Of a stretch of DNA of 52,336 bases, positions 20,976 through 32,631 are shown one piece after another. A program made the translations under genes and the position numbers. Each line of letters opens with the position of its first letter. Within the stretch, counting starts at the first letter, position 1. The notes below the pieces were generated by a model. That model was not told the DNA's origin. It searched no databases and worked only from the letters and a program-made list of their open reading frames with translations. The stretch is from assembly GCA_032718475.1 (NCBI GenBank), contig JAUCBJ010006065.1, forward strand, positions 1 through 52,336, in the 5' to 3' direction. This DNA comes from Nemertoderma westbladi. Its lineage: Eukaryota; Xenacoelomorpha; Nemertodermatida; Nemertodermatidae.

Positions 20976-23900
20976 ACGTTCACGTATAGTAAGTTCCCTT
21001 ACAGGACGTTCACGTACAGTACGTTCCCGTACAGTAAGTTCCCAGACAGTATGTTCATGTACAGTAAGTTCCCGTACAGTAAGTTCCCGTATAGTACGTT
21101 CACATATAGAATGTTCCCGTAAAATACGTTACCGTACAGTAAGTTCCCGTACACTACGCTCCCGGAAGTAAGTTCCCAGACACTATGTTCCCGTACAGTA
21201 AGTTTCCGTACTGTAAGTTCCAGTACAGTGCGTTCCCGTACAGTATGTCCCCGTATAGTATGTTCCCGTACAGCAGTTCCCATACAGTAATGTCCCGTGT
21301 AGTAAGTTCTCAGACACTAGGATCCCGAATAGTAAGTTCCCATAGAGTAAGTTCCCGTACAGTATTTTCCCGTACAGTAAGTTCCCGTACAGTATGCTCC
21401 CGGACAGAAAGTTCCAAGACAGTATGTTCCCGTACAGTAAGTTGCCGTACAGTATGTTCCAGTACACTAAGTTCCCGTGCAGTACGTTCCCGGACAGTAA
21501 GTTTCCGTCGATACGTTCCCAGACAGTATGTTCCCGTACAGTAAGTTCTCGTACAGTGTGTTCCCGAGCAGTGAGTTCCGAGACAGTATGTTCCCGTACT
21601 GTACGTTCCCGTACAGTATGTTCCCGTACAGTAAGTTCCCGTGCAGTACGTTCCCGTACAGTAAGTTCCCGTCAATAAGTTCCCATACAGTATGTTCCCG
21701 TACACTATGTTCTCGTACAGTAAGTTCCCGTACACTACGTTCCCGTACAGTACGTTCCCGTACAGTAAGTTCCCGTTGAGTAAGTTCCCGTACAGTAAGT
21801 TCCCGTCTGTAAGTTCCCAAACACTATGTTCGCGTACAGTAAGTTCCCGTCTTTAAGGTTCCAAACACCACGTTCGCGTACAGTAAGTTCCCAGACAGTA
21901 TGTTCCCGCACAGTAAGTTCCCGATGGTAAGTTCGAGTATAGTACGTTCTCGTACAGAATGTTCCCGTAAAGTAAGTTACCGTACAGTACGTTCCCCTAC
22001 AGTACGTTCCCCTACAGTATGTTCCCGTACAGTACGTTCCCTTACAGTAAGTTCCCATTCAGGAAGATCCCGTACAGTAAGTTCCCGGGCAGTGAGTTCT
22101 CGTATAGTAAGTTCCTGGACAGTAAGTACACAGACACTATGTTCCCGTACAGTAAGTTCCCGTACAGTACGTTCCCGTGCAGTAAGTTCCCGGACATTGA
22201 GTGCTCGTATAGTAAGTTCCTGGACAGTAAGTACACAGACACTATGTTCCAGTACAGTAAGTTCCCGTACAGTAAGTTCCCGTACAGTAAGTATCCGTAC
22301 AGTACGTTTGCGGACAGTACGTTCCCGAACAGTAAGTTCCCGTAGAGTAAGTTCCCATACAGTACGTTCCCGTACAGTAAGTTCACGTGCAGTAAGTTCC
22401 CGTACAGTTCGTTCCCGTGCAGTACGTTCCCGTACAGTAAGTTCCCGTCAATAAGTTCCCATACAGTATGTTCCCGTACACTATGTTCCCATACAGTAAG
22501 TTCCCGTACACTTCGTTCCCGGACAGTACGTTCCCGTACAGTAAGTTCCCGTTGAGTAAGTTCCCGTACAGTAAGTTCCCGTCTGAAAGTTCCCAAACAC
22601 TATGTTCGCGTACAGTAAGTTCCCGTCTGTAAGGTCCCGAACACTATGTTCGCGTACAGTAAGTTTCCGTACAATAAGTTCCCAGACAGTATGTTCCCGC
22701 ACAGTAAGTTCGAGTATAGTACGTTCTCGTACAGTATGTTCCCGTAAAGTAAGTTACCGTACAGTACGTTCCCCTACAGTACGTTCCCGTACAGTACGTT
22801 TCCTTACAGTAAGTTCCCGTTCAGGAAGATCCCGTACAGTAAGTTCCCGGGCAGTGAGTTCTCGTATAGTAAGTTCCTGGACAGTAAGTACACAGACACT
22901 ATGTTCCCGTACAGTAAGTTCCCGGACAGTACGTTCCCGTGCAGTAAGTTCCCGGACAGTGAGTTCCCGTACAGTAAGTTCCCGGACAGTAAGTTCACAG
23001 ACACTATGTTCCTGTACAGTAAGTTCCCGTACAGTACATTCCCGGACAGTTAGTTCCCGTACAATAATTTCCTAGGCAGTAAATTCACGTACAGTAAGTT
23101 CCCGTACAGTAAATTCCCAGACAGTATTTTCCAGTACAGTAAGTTCCCGTACAGTATGTTCCCGTACAGTAAGTATCCGTACAGTACGTTTGCGGACAGT
23201 ACGTTCCCGGACAGTAAGTTCCCGTAGAGTAAGTTCCCGTGCAGTACGTTCCCGTACAGTAAGTTCACGTGCAGTAAGTTCCCGTCCAGTACGTTCCCGT
23301 ACAGTAAGTTCCCGTGCAGTACGTTCCCGTACAGTAAGTTCCCAGACTATGTTCTCGTACAGAAAGTTCCCGTACAGTAAGTTCCCGTACAGTAAGTATC
23401 CGTACACTACGTTTGCAGACAGTACGTTCCCGTACAGTAAGTTCCCGTACAGTCAGTTCCCGTACAGTACATTCCCGGACAGTAAGTTCCCGTACAATAA
23501 GTTCCCAGACAGTAAGTTCACGTACATTAAATTCCCAAACACTATGTTCCCGTACAGTATGTTCCCTTACAGTACGTTCCCGTACAGTATGTTCCCGTAC
23601 AGTAAGTTCCAGTGCAGTACGTTCCCGGGCAGTAAGTTCCCGTCAATAAGTTCCCAGACAGTAAGTTCCCGTACAATAAGTTCCCGTACAATAAGTTCCC
23701 AGACAGTAAGTTCACGTACAGTAAGTTCCCAAATACTATGTTCCCGTACAGTATGTTCCCTTACAGTACGTTCCCGTACAGTATGTTCCCGTGCAGTAAG
23801 TTCCAATGCAGTACGTTCCCGGACAGTAAGTTCCCGTCAATAAGTTCCCAGACAGTAAGTTCCCGTAGAATAAGTTCCCAGACAGTAAGTTCACGTACAG

Positions 23901-25695
23901 TAAGTTCCCAAACACTATGTTCCCGTACAGTATGTTCCCTTACAGTACGTTCCCGTACAGTATGTTCCCGTACAGTAAGTTCCAGTGCAGTACGTTCCCG
24001 GACAGTAAGTTCCCGTCAATAAGTTTCCAGACACTATGTTCCCGTACAATAAGTTCCCGTACAGTACATCAACGGACCGTAAGTTCCCGTACAATAAGTT
24101 CCCAAACAGTAAGTTCACGCACAGTAAGTTCCCAGACAATATGTTCCCATACAGTAAGTTCCCGTACAGTACGTTCCGGACAGTAAGTTCCCATACAGTA
24201 CGTTCCCGGACAGTAAGTTCACAGACACTATGTTCCCGTACAGAAAGTTCCCGTACAGTACATTCCCGGACAGTTAGTTCCCGTACAGAAAGTTCCCGTA
24301 CAGTACATTCCCGGACAGTTAGTTCCCGTACAATAATTTCCCAGACAGTAAATTCACACAGTAAGTTCCCGTACAGTAAATTCCCAGACAGTATGTTCCA
24401 GTACAGTAAGTTCCCGTATAGTAAGTTCCCGTACAGTAAGTATCCGTACAGTACGTTTGCGGACAGTACGTTCCCGTACAGTAAGTTCCCGTACAGTAAG
24501 TTCCCGTACCGTACGTTCCCGTACAGTAAGTTCCCGTACAGTACGTTCCCGTACCGTACGTTCCCGTACAGTAAGTTCCCGTACAGTACGTTCCCGTACA
24601 GTAAGTTCCCGTACAGTACGTTGCCGTACAGTAAGTTTCCGTACAGTACGTTCCCGTACAGTAAGTTCCCAGACTATGTTCCCCTACAGTAAGTTCCCGT
24701 GCAGTAAGTATCCGTACAGTACGTTTGCGGACAGTACGTTCCCGTACAGTAAGTTCCCGTACAGTAAGTTCCCGTACAGTACATTCCCGGACAGTAAGTT
24801 CCCGTACAATAAGTTCCCAGACAGTAAGTTCACGTACAGTAAGTTCCCAAACACTATGTTCCCGTACAGTATGTTCCCTTACAGTACGTTCCCGTACAGT
24901 ATGTTCCCGTACAGTAAGTTCCAGTGCAGTACGTTCCCGGGCAGTAAGTTCCCGTCAATAAGTTCCCAGACAGTAAGTTCCCGTACAATAAGTTCCCAGA
25001 CAGTAAGTTCACGTACAGTAAGTTCCCAAATACTATGTTCCCGTACAGTATGTTCCCTTACAGTACGTTCCCGTACAGTATGTTCCCGTACAGTATGTTC
25101 CCGTGCAGTAAGTTCCAGTGCAGTACGTTCCCGGACAGTAAGTTCCCGTCAATAAGTTCCCAGACAGTAAGTTCCCGTAGAATAAGTTCCCAGACAGTAA
25201 GTTCACGTATATTAAGTTCCCAAACACTATGTTCCCGTAAAGTATGTTCCCGTACAGTACGTTCCCGTACAGTATGTTCCCGTACAGTAAGTTCCAGTGC
25301 AGTACGTTCCCGGACAGTAAGGTCCCAGACACTATGTTCCCGTACAGTAAGTTCCCATACAGTACATCCCCGGACAGTAAGTTCCCGTACAATAAGTTCC
25401 CAGACAGTAAGTTCACGTACAGTAAGTTCCCAGACACTATGTTCCCATACAGTAAGTTCCCGTACAGTACGTTCCCGGTCAGTAAGTTCCCATACAGTAC
25501 GTTCCCGGACAGTAAGTTCCCGTACAGTATGTTGCCAGACAGTATGTTCCCTTACAGTAAGTTCCCGTACAGTACGTTCCGGAACATTATGTTCTGTTCC
25601 CTTACAAAAAATTCCCTGACAGTATGTCCACGGACCGCCTGTTCCCATTCCCGTCCTGCCGGGTAGTATTTTCCCGGACACAGGGCAGTATTTTC
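20976..25695 (+). repeat. 4.7 kb minisatellite, 15-bp unit
   Basis: This is a continuous array of about 310 imperfect copies of GTTCCCGTACAGTAA (15 bases) with substitutions and small indels. Some stretches show higher-order repeats of many units (for example 23640-24020 resembles 24950-25180). Because the unit is a multiple of three, several frames on both strands stay open for hundreds of bases and give peptides such as repeated FPYSK, SSRTV or YGNLL; each is broken by indels and none spans the array, so these are not treated as genes. Almost every unit contains CAGTAAGT, a match to the 5' splice-site hexamer GTAAGT on the plus strand. Confidence 0.97.
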
Positions 25696-25699
25696 CTAT

Positions 25700-26290
25700 C
25701 GTTTGTAGGCATATGTTCCCTGATAATACGAAACTATGGTAACATACGGTCTGTCAGCACAATAATGTATCTTTTTAAACAAGATTTTCGCGTAATTTTA
25801 TTCCAGTAAAGCGTATTGTTAAACATATAATATATAGGCTTACTTGTCCTGTATATAAATAATAATTAATGCAATACATTCGAAATAACATCATATAGCA
25901 TATACCGGTATAATCTTAAGAAATATTACCATAAAACCCCTTTGAAAATATGAAAAACATAAATGTAGTTTGTGGATTCTGAGTTACATAATTCAAACCA
26001 TCGTGAACAATTTCTGGAATTATATGGCCCAACATAAGATGCTTGCTTATATTACCAAAGGGTGAATGGGTAGGTAATACAATATAATGAAATAATTGTA
26101 ATCGCAGAATGACAATACCGTATATATATTATATTCGTAATATTACGTAAGACGAATATTACCATATTCGTAATATTATGATTGATAATACAGAGTTTCA
26201 CCCTGTTGAAACAATCTAAATTGAGTCCTGCACTGTTTTCCAATTCAGAGATTGATTTATTCTGCGAAAATATTTTTTATTTTTCTTCTT
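25700..26290. other. Non-coding stretch before a putative exon
   Basis: AT-rich, with an inverted ATATTCGTAATATTA(CG) pair near 26130-26180 and a pyrimidine tract at 26271-26292 that leads into the putative exon. No gene is seen. Confidence 0.5.
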
Positions 26291-26294
26291 CCAG

Positions 26295-26507
26295 AACCGA
26301 TTCCAGGGGCAGAGGGGCGCTGGACGGGAGCACAAGAAAGATGATCCCGACATGTTTGCGATGAAGGCCGCAGATCGCGACTACAACGACCGAGTGGTGG
26401 TGGAAAGGATATGCAATTCGCTAGCCGATCTCCGGGTATTGGACAAAGGCAACGCGTGTTCTCAGTTTGACGGCTACTGTTGTAATTTCTTTGATAAACA
26501 TGGTTGA
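26295..26507 (+). CDS. Putative terminal exon of an unidentified gene
   Basis: A strong splice acceptor (pyrimidine-rich tract ending TTCTTCTTCCAG at 26294) precedes a single open frame of 70 codons ending in TGA at 26505-26507. The frame begins NRFQGQRGAGREHKKDDPDM and continues FAMKAADRDYNDRVVVERIC to a Cys-containing end, CSQFDGYCCNFFDKHG. GC content is higher than the flanks, and the two other frames stop early. AATAAA signals lie about 345 bases downstream (26850-26862), fitting a 3' UTR. No upstream exon was found in the window and I do not recognise the family. The frame could also be the end of a fast-evolving or lineage-specific protein. Confidence 0.45.
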   Translation, partial: NRFQGQRGAGREHKKDDPDMFAMKAADRDYNDRVVVERICNSLADLRVLDKGNACSQFDGYCCNFFDKHG

Positions 26508-27160
26508 TAAACTAACGACCTGCAATAATATTATTAGTACCAATTTAAGTTGCGAACTTTTGTTATGGACATCAACATTTATGAATTTCAATCTTTCTTT
26601 CACCTTCGATGTTTCTGAAACATTTTCCATCAAGAGTTTGTTAGGATTGTTAAATAGGAAATGGGATGGCAAGTCCATCCAAGTAGTAAGCGCTATGATT
26701 GAATCGTATAGCCGGCCCCTCCAGATCATGTTATTTGTGGAGTCATGATAAATTTGAGCAACTTTGTCTGTAAAAATAGTAAAAACATAAAAAATATAAT
26801 GATTGACGTTTACATTTCATGTATTTTATAGAATTTGTCATTTAAAGTAAAATAAAAATAAAGTTTTTTCGGCCGTTAGTCCAGGAATACGTACTAAGTT
26901 TGACGTCTTATTTTCAGTGTGGTCCACTCAGATACCTCCCACATATAACTGGCACTCATTCAGCTGCCATTTAAGGAGGTATGCAAGGTAGATGTGCGTC
27001 TGGCTAGCAAACAAACATCATCGAAGTTCCCTTACAGCGGTCCCAACCTTACTTGATTCCTCGAGGCATTTTGTGTCTTAAAACTCAACCAATTGCATAA
27101 ACTCTGGTCTTTCACTCTCTAGAGAATCACATGGCATGGTTGCAGCTCCAGCCTTCAACT
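26508..27160. other. Possible 3' UTR then non-coding DNA
   Basis: AT-rich, with AATAAA-type signals at 26850-26862. The minus-strand ORF at 26421-26729 overlaps the putative exon and shows no motif. Confidence 0.4.
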
Positions 27161-27164
27161 GCAG

Positions 27165-27836
27165 CCCGAAATACAAGGATGATGGAAGCACCACCTACAC
27201 ACTCCAAAGGTCGAGGAATAAGTACCTAACCGATCTGGACATTGCTGATGACTTAGGAGTACTCTCAGAATCACTAGAGGGAGCCCAACGGCTCATCAGC
27301 TCATTAGAACAGGCTGCTTCTAGTATTGGTCTAATTGTTAATTCCAACCAAAACTTTGACAGTTAACTTTGAAAGTCCTCAGGAAATGTCTGATCGTATG
27401 AGCATAAGCTCAAATGATGGTATGCTTGAGCATGTGGACGACTTCTGTTACCTGGAATCATGGATCCCGAGGTCAGGAACAAGACCTTCAAACACGCAAG
27501 GGGAAGGCATGGGCAGCATTGTATGGGCTTTCCAGCATTTATAAGTCACACAGAATACGACGGAAAATTAAGGTCCGATTATTCAGAGTAGCAGTAATGC
27601 CAGTACTCCACTGTGGAGTCCATTGGAGGTGTCTCGTTGGTTTCCCCAAGCTTGACAATTGAACCACGCCGCCTCCGCTCTAGAGGACATAGACGTCGTG
27701 AGAACCAGCCTGTGCACAATTTCGTGCTTTGGCAGCCCCATGGAGAAAATAAGCATGGTGGACAGCCCATAACGTTCTTGAGACGCCTCCTAAAGGAAAC
27801 TGGTCAAGAAGATCGGATGCTGCTCCGACCATTTTG
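27165..27836 (+). pseudogene. Broken LINE reverse transcriptase, second copy type
   Basis: Protein similarity to the LINE at 28798-30806 runs through three frames. KYLTDLDIADDLGVLSESLE is the catalytic region (ADD in place of the usual xxDD context, aspartates kept). It is followed after a frameshift by MSISSNDGMLEHVDDFCYLE, then the KIKVRLFRVAVMPVLHCG block, and the tail LRSRGHRRRENQPVHNFVLWQPHG. Between the last two blocks a piece is deleted. At least two frameshifts make it non-functional. The 5' half of the element is absent. Confidence 0.85.
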
Positions 27837-27839
27837 AAC

Positions 27840-28797
27840 TCAATCCCACTAGACGTGCAGCACGCAGGAACCATTTTTTAGTTTACCAGTAGATCCTCAC
27901 AGTTTGAATTGGTTAAGATTATGGAGGTGTCGGCACCTTGTATACTTTTACTATACAAATCCCCTGGATATTAGGCCTATTAATTCTCTCATGCAAGATG
28001 TCATATTATTGTGCTGTTATTGTACCATGATGTTATTGACTCCTTCAGTAATTAATCTATTTGTTTATAACCGTTACCATCATGTCGGCTGATTATTCAT
28101 CAGTATTTCGTACAGTTCAACCAGCCAAGAAGAATTCATAGAAGCTTAATATAATGGATATTAAATGATGTATATATACATTAAAATATAAACATAATGA
28201 TTAAACGATATAAAGTTGTTGAAAACATAGAGATTAATTACTGATCAGGTGTCCCTATTATAAACTCCATTCTACCGCATTGCGAACTCATGTCATTGCG
28301 CACTCGCGGGTTAATTTTAATGCTTAGAACTATTTTAAGCCAGCTGCATTCTAAACCGTTATCCAGTCCACCGCACGAGGCACAAACAATTTATCCACGA
28401 AGATCAGATTAAATTTCAATACAGATTTATTTATTCTCATGACAAAAAACTTTACTTAGGAATAAACGCTATCGTATTGCCAAGGCCTTTATTTGAGGTT
28501 TCGCGGTGATCATTTGTGTGGGTGCTAGATAAAAGTAAATCTATTTATTTTCAACTCCGCCGAACAATAAATGTTGTTTAAGGATGCATTTGTACTTTAT
28601 TGAAGGCAGACGGAAAACTACCACTCAAAATCATCTGACGAATATATACACCACGACCGGTAATAATTATCGCTCGCTGGAGGCCATTTATTATATTTTA
28701 CACAATTTTAGGAACATTTTGTTTACGTATGTGTAGCTGTCCAAGGTCCCCTAAACTATAGTTTAGGTATGCCTTGGTAGTTACGCAATAGAGATAT
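27840..28797. other. Non-coding stretch with a 38-bp hairpin
   Basis: At about 28740-28777 CCAAGGTCCCCTAAACTATAG and its complement form a near-perfect hairpin. The bases before it, GGAACATTTTGTTTACGTATG, resemble the inner part of the large palindromes at 41.7 and 48.9 kb, so this is probably a remnant of that family next to the LINE 3' end. No gene is seen. Confidence 0.5.
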
Positions 28798-30806
28798 TGT
28801 ATAGGCATACTACTACTACTACTACTAGGATCGGCATGCTGCATTGCAGCTGCATTTTCAAGAATGCTGTGCCGGCTTGTCGACAAAATTGCGCCGCCAC
28901 AACTCCCTATCACCCATGACATTTGCTAGATAATCCGCATCTTCAAGGCCAGTGTCCTTTAAGATGCGTCTCAAGAAAGTCATAGGCTGTCCACCATGCT
29001 TATTCACTCCATGAGGATGCCAAAGCACAAGATTATGCACTGGCTGGTCCTCACGGCGAAAGCAATGTCCTGCAAAGCGGAGGCGACTTTGTTCTAGTGT
29101 CAAGCTTGGGGGAACCAATGGGACACCTCCAATGTTATATAGTGTCTGGTTAGAGATGTGTGCATTGTACTTGACACAATGAACTCGGCGCAGCATTCTT
29201 GTAAATGTGCCATCCAGATATTTGGTGTCCTCAGCAGTTGGAGCCCAGCATGGACTCCCATAGAGGAGTATTGGAACTACTGCTTTCTCTAAATAATCGG
29301 ACCTTAAGTTTCCGATTAATTCTCTGTGACTTCCAAATCCTGGAAAGCCTATTCAAGGCTGCCCATGCCTTTCCCTTACGTAGTCGAAGGTCCTCACCTG
29401 ACTTCCGGATCCATGATCCCAGGTAACAGAAGTCATCCACATGCTCAAGCATACCATCTTTTGAGCTTATGCTCATCCGATCAGAGACTAGCTGAGGACT
29501 TTCAAAGTCAACTGTCAAAATTTTGGTCTTTCTTGAGTTAATAAAAAGACCAACACTAGAAGCAGCATGTTCTAATGAGCTGAGGAGCCGTTGGGCTCCC
29601 TCTAATGATTCTGAGAGTACTCCTAAGTCATCAACAAAGTCTAGATCAGTTAGGTACTTGGCAGGATTTCCTCGACTTCTGGAGCCAGTAGGTGGAGTTT
29701 CCATCACCCCATCATCTCTATGATGATCTAAGGACATGCGTAGAACATAGTCAACCACAATTATGAACAAGAATGGCGCAAGTGTGTCTCCTTGGAGGAC
29801 TCCCCATAATACTTCAAATGGTTCTGTGTCACCATCAACAGTAGACACAAATGTTGTCGAACCATTGTATACTGATCTGATAGCTGCAATATCCCATATA
29901 ATCGATCGATCCCATATAATGAAAGTATGCTGAACATACGTGAGCGAGAGACTGAATCAAAGGCCTTGAAGAAGTCAACAAAGATAACAGCCAGATGCCT
30001 GTCTTTCTTGTTTGATAACTCTTCAATTATCCTTCTAAGTGCCAAAATGGGCTCCATGGTCCCACGACCTTTACGGAACCCATTCTGATTTCCACGGAGC
30101 AGTCTCTCAATGGGATCCCTAATGCGATTTAATAGAATTCTATTGTATAGCTTTGCAGCAATCGAGATCAATGCGATTCCCCGAAAAGAACCATAGAGTG
30201 TTAGGTTGCCCTTCTTGGGAACTGGCACCAACTTATTTATTTTCATTTCTTGTGGGACTCTTGTTGTTCGGTACATGTCTACTATGATGGGATAGATGAG
30301 CTTTAAACACTCAGGTATTTTAAAGACCTCAGGGGGGACACCATCTACACCACTGGCACGATTGGTCTTAATGCTCTTTGCAGCAGCCTTCACTTCTGCA
30401 AAGGAGATCTCACCAATGGGAATATCTGGGGGTACAGACTCAGACACTTTTACTTCTATAAAGTTATCAGGCAATACCCTGTCCTTATTGAGGAGCTTTT
30501 CAAAGTGGGCCTTCCAACCATTGAGGCGATCGGCTGGTGATTCAGCCTTAACCTTGGTGGTTGGTTGGCTTTTTCGACCAGCAAGCAAGTTGATCGATCT
30601 ACATGCCTGGGATGATTGCCTGCTGTCGTCAGCATCATTGATGGCATCAACCTGTTGGTTTATTAGCTCCTGTAAATTAACAGAGTACTGCCTGTTCAGG
30701 GACCTAGATGCAGCCTTAACTGCATTTTTGGCCGCTGTAGTCTGTTTGAGTCGCGACTCTTTCTGCGCCTTATAGAGGTAATTTCGGCACCTGCTTCAGT
30801 GAAGGC
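28798..30806 (-). pseudogene. RTE-like LINE reverse transcriptase, frameshifted
   Basis: Read on the minus strand from 30806. The first part has a basic alanine-rich linker, then NGWKAHFEKLL, SGVDGVPPEVFK, the fingers block KLVPVPKKGN...FRGIALISIAAKLYNRIL, NGFRKGRGTMEP and motif A FVDFFKAFDS (about 30588-29950). After a frameshift near 29850 comes GVLQGDTLAPFLF, then the catalytic LDFVDDLGVLSE (about 29640) with both aspartates. A second frameshift near 29260 precedes MLRRVHCVKYNAH and the C-terminal LRFAGHCFRREDQPVHNLVL block, ending at 28858. A (CTA)n run at 28808-28827, (TAG)n on the element strand, is the 3' tail. The endonuclease region is missing: the 5' end is cut by a G-rich MITE at 30807. 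Two frameshifts make it inactive, but decay is mild, so the insertion is not ancient. Confidence 0.9.
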
Positions 30807-31020
30807 GAGACAGGGGGGGGGGGGGGGGGGCAAAACCCGCCTTGGCGAATTAATATCCCGCCTCAATGTTAAATTCTCAATTTAGGGAAAGGAGCAGGTT
30901 ACAGTGGTACGTGATTTTAACCAAAATAATAAACTAAGCACAATAGAACAGGTTACAGTTTTATTTTTGACAATAATCAGTGTTGCGTCATTTTGTTGTT
31001 AGTGGTTGATAGTGTTGTGT
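30807..31020. mobile_element. G-rich hAT-like MITE, truncated copy
   Basis: Starts GAGACAGGGG with the G run expanded to about 20, followed by AAACCCGCCTTGGCGAATTAA, GGAAAGGAGCAGGTTACAG and TTTTAACCAAAATAATAAAC as in the copies at 10322 and 32769. The right end is not recognisable. It joins the 5' side of the LINE directly. Confidence 0.7.
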
Positions 31021-31157
31021 TATTTTCATTTGTTGTGTATTGAACTTGTTGTGTTTCAAATTTCAAGCATCATGATAAAGATATGTAAACAATTTTAATT
31101 TTTTTTTTTTGGGGGGGGGGGGGTGGAGGGGTCCGTGTCATCAGAAAATCTATTACG

Positions 31158-31552
31158 AGGGTGACTACAAAACAAAGACCCAAGTCCCAATTATAAAGAC
31201 TTGTATAATCTTGCGTTAATGTGTTAATTTTCGTTTATTGTTTTGGTTCCCCCAACACGCCTCTGTAACCTGCTCCTTTACTAACCTGCTCCTTTAAATG
31301 GCAAATGCAGCTAACGCTCTTTGGGACCTGTACAAAACAAAGAGGTAAAGTCGCGTTAGGTTCCAAAGAGCGTTAGGTCCCATTGCCATTTTCCTGAAAT
31401 GCCCATTCCATGCTTCCTGAAAGGAGCAGGTTAGTAAAGGAGCAGGTTACAGAAGCGTGTTGGGGGAACCAAAACAATAAACTAAAGTTAACCCATGTAT
31501 TTTTTACAGGTCTTTATTATTAGGGTCTTTGGTCTTTGTTTTGTAGTCACCC
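31158..31552. mobile_element. 395-bp foldback element with 8-bp target duplication
   Basis: The ends GGGTGACTACAAAACAAAGAC and GTCTTTGTTTTGTAGTCACCC are inverted repeats. CTATTACG occurs at 31150-31157 and again at 31553-31560 as a target duplication; eight bases fits hAT-like elements. The arms continue inwards: TTTATTGTTTTGGTTCCCCC...CTGTAACCTGCTCCTTTA at 31233-31286 pairs with TAAAGGAGCAGGTTACAG...GGGGGAACCAAAACAATAAAC at 31433-31484, and TAACGCTCTTTGG with CCAAAGAGCGTTA near the centre. No ORF is inside. Confidence 0.88.
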
Positions 31553-31560
31553 CTATTACG

Positions 31561-32480
31561 GGTCATGTCATAGCAGAAAATTACACCATTACGGTTTATG
31601 TTATGGCAGAAAATGACACTAATTACGGGTTATGGTCATGATGAACCGGTATTAATTTTCAGCCTGTGGTGTAACGGCTATTGATTATATAACGGTTATT
31701 GTAAGAAATGTTCCCACCGTTTATATGCCCATATTTGGAAGTCGATAAGAGCGTTCAAGGGCGGACTTTCCGGCGGGAAGCTCTTATCTCTAATTACAAT
31801 GTGGGCGAGTCGGCTGGAGTTGGGAGGGTTATTGTTTGGTTTGACAAATTATAGATTCATCAAGGAAAGCCTTCAATACGTCTTAGTGTCATCAACGAGT
31901 GATTTGCATGCTCATTGCTTTTATGTAATTAACTAAAATAGACATCCTAGATTCAACAACAATACTGTTTTTCATATTCTCAAAAAAAATAACAATTTGT
32001 GGGAGCTTCCTGCACATTTTTTTGGCATTATCAAATTTCAACAAATTGGCCTGTGCAGTGCAGTTGCTGAGATATCGAAATTCATATATTGAGCTGTCAG
32101 ACAGGAAGACAGAAAATGAGTATTTGGCCCGTAGGCCTACTCCAATGTTAAGCTTAGAACTAGCTTCCTGGCTTTCCACACATTTTCAGTATAAAGAGAC
32201 GACTACGATAAAAATTAAATTTCACAAAATTACAAATAATAAAGATAATTTTATTAGCTATATTGGTATAATTATTACAATAAAATTACACGCTAAAAAA
32301 AACAAACCAATAAGGCACACCATCATAAGATATTTATCAAACACAGTACTTAAAATCTTTACTCTAAAAATATGAAGTCTACTAAAACATAATAACTAAA
32401 TTTACAAATGATTAAATACTAAAATCGACCCAGGAAAGATAATTTCTTCGCCAAAATGTTTATTTGCTAATATCGGAAAA
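31561..32480. other. Non-coding stretch
   Basis: 31540-31630 has three diverged copies of a (GG)TCATG...AGCAGAAAAT...ATTACGGGTTATG unit. The minus-strand ORF at 31892-32179 (95 codons) has no recognised motif and is left uncalled. Confidence 0.45.
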
Positions 32481-32487
32481 GTTGTCG

Positions 32488-32595
32488 TTAATGCCAAGAG
32501 CGGATAGAGGATATTGTTGCTGATGCAGACGCTGATGATGGTAGCAATTCTGTTGGATAAATTCTACCCTTAGATGGTAAATCCAACACCGTGAC
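32488..32595 (-). CDS. Possible terminal exon, unidentified
   Basis: On the minus strand an acceptor (TTTTATGTTTCAG) is followed by a 35-codon frame, VTVLDLPSKGRIYPTELLPS then a Ser/Ala-rich end and TAA. There is no other support: no partner exon is seen and composition is neutral. It could equally be chance. Confidence 0.22.
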   Translation of the reverse strand, partial: VTVLDLPSKGRIYPTELLPSSASASATISSIRSWH

Positions 32596-32631
32596 CTGAA
32601 ACATAAAATACATTTTTATAATTTATTATTG

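Noticed and set aside
20976-25695. Many long ORFs on both strands giving FPYSK, SSRTV, YGNLL and CTGTY repeat peptides
   Set aside because: They follow from a 15-bp repeat that keeps its phase. Indels break every frame, several overlap on both strands, and there is no flanking non-repeat coding sequence.
30296-30775. 159-codon plus-strand ORF
   Set aside because: It is antisense to the reverse transcriptase linker and fingers region of the minus-strand LINE.
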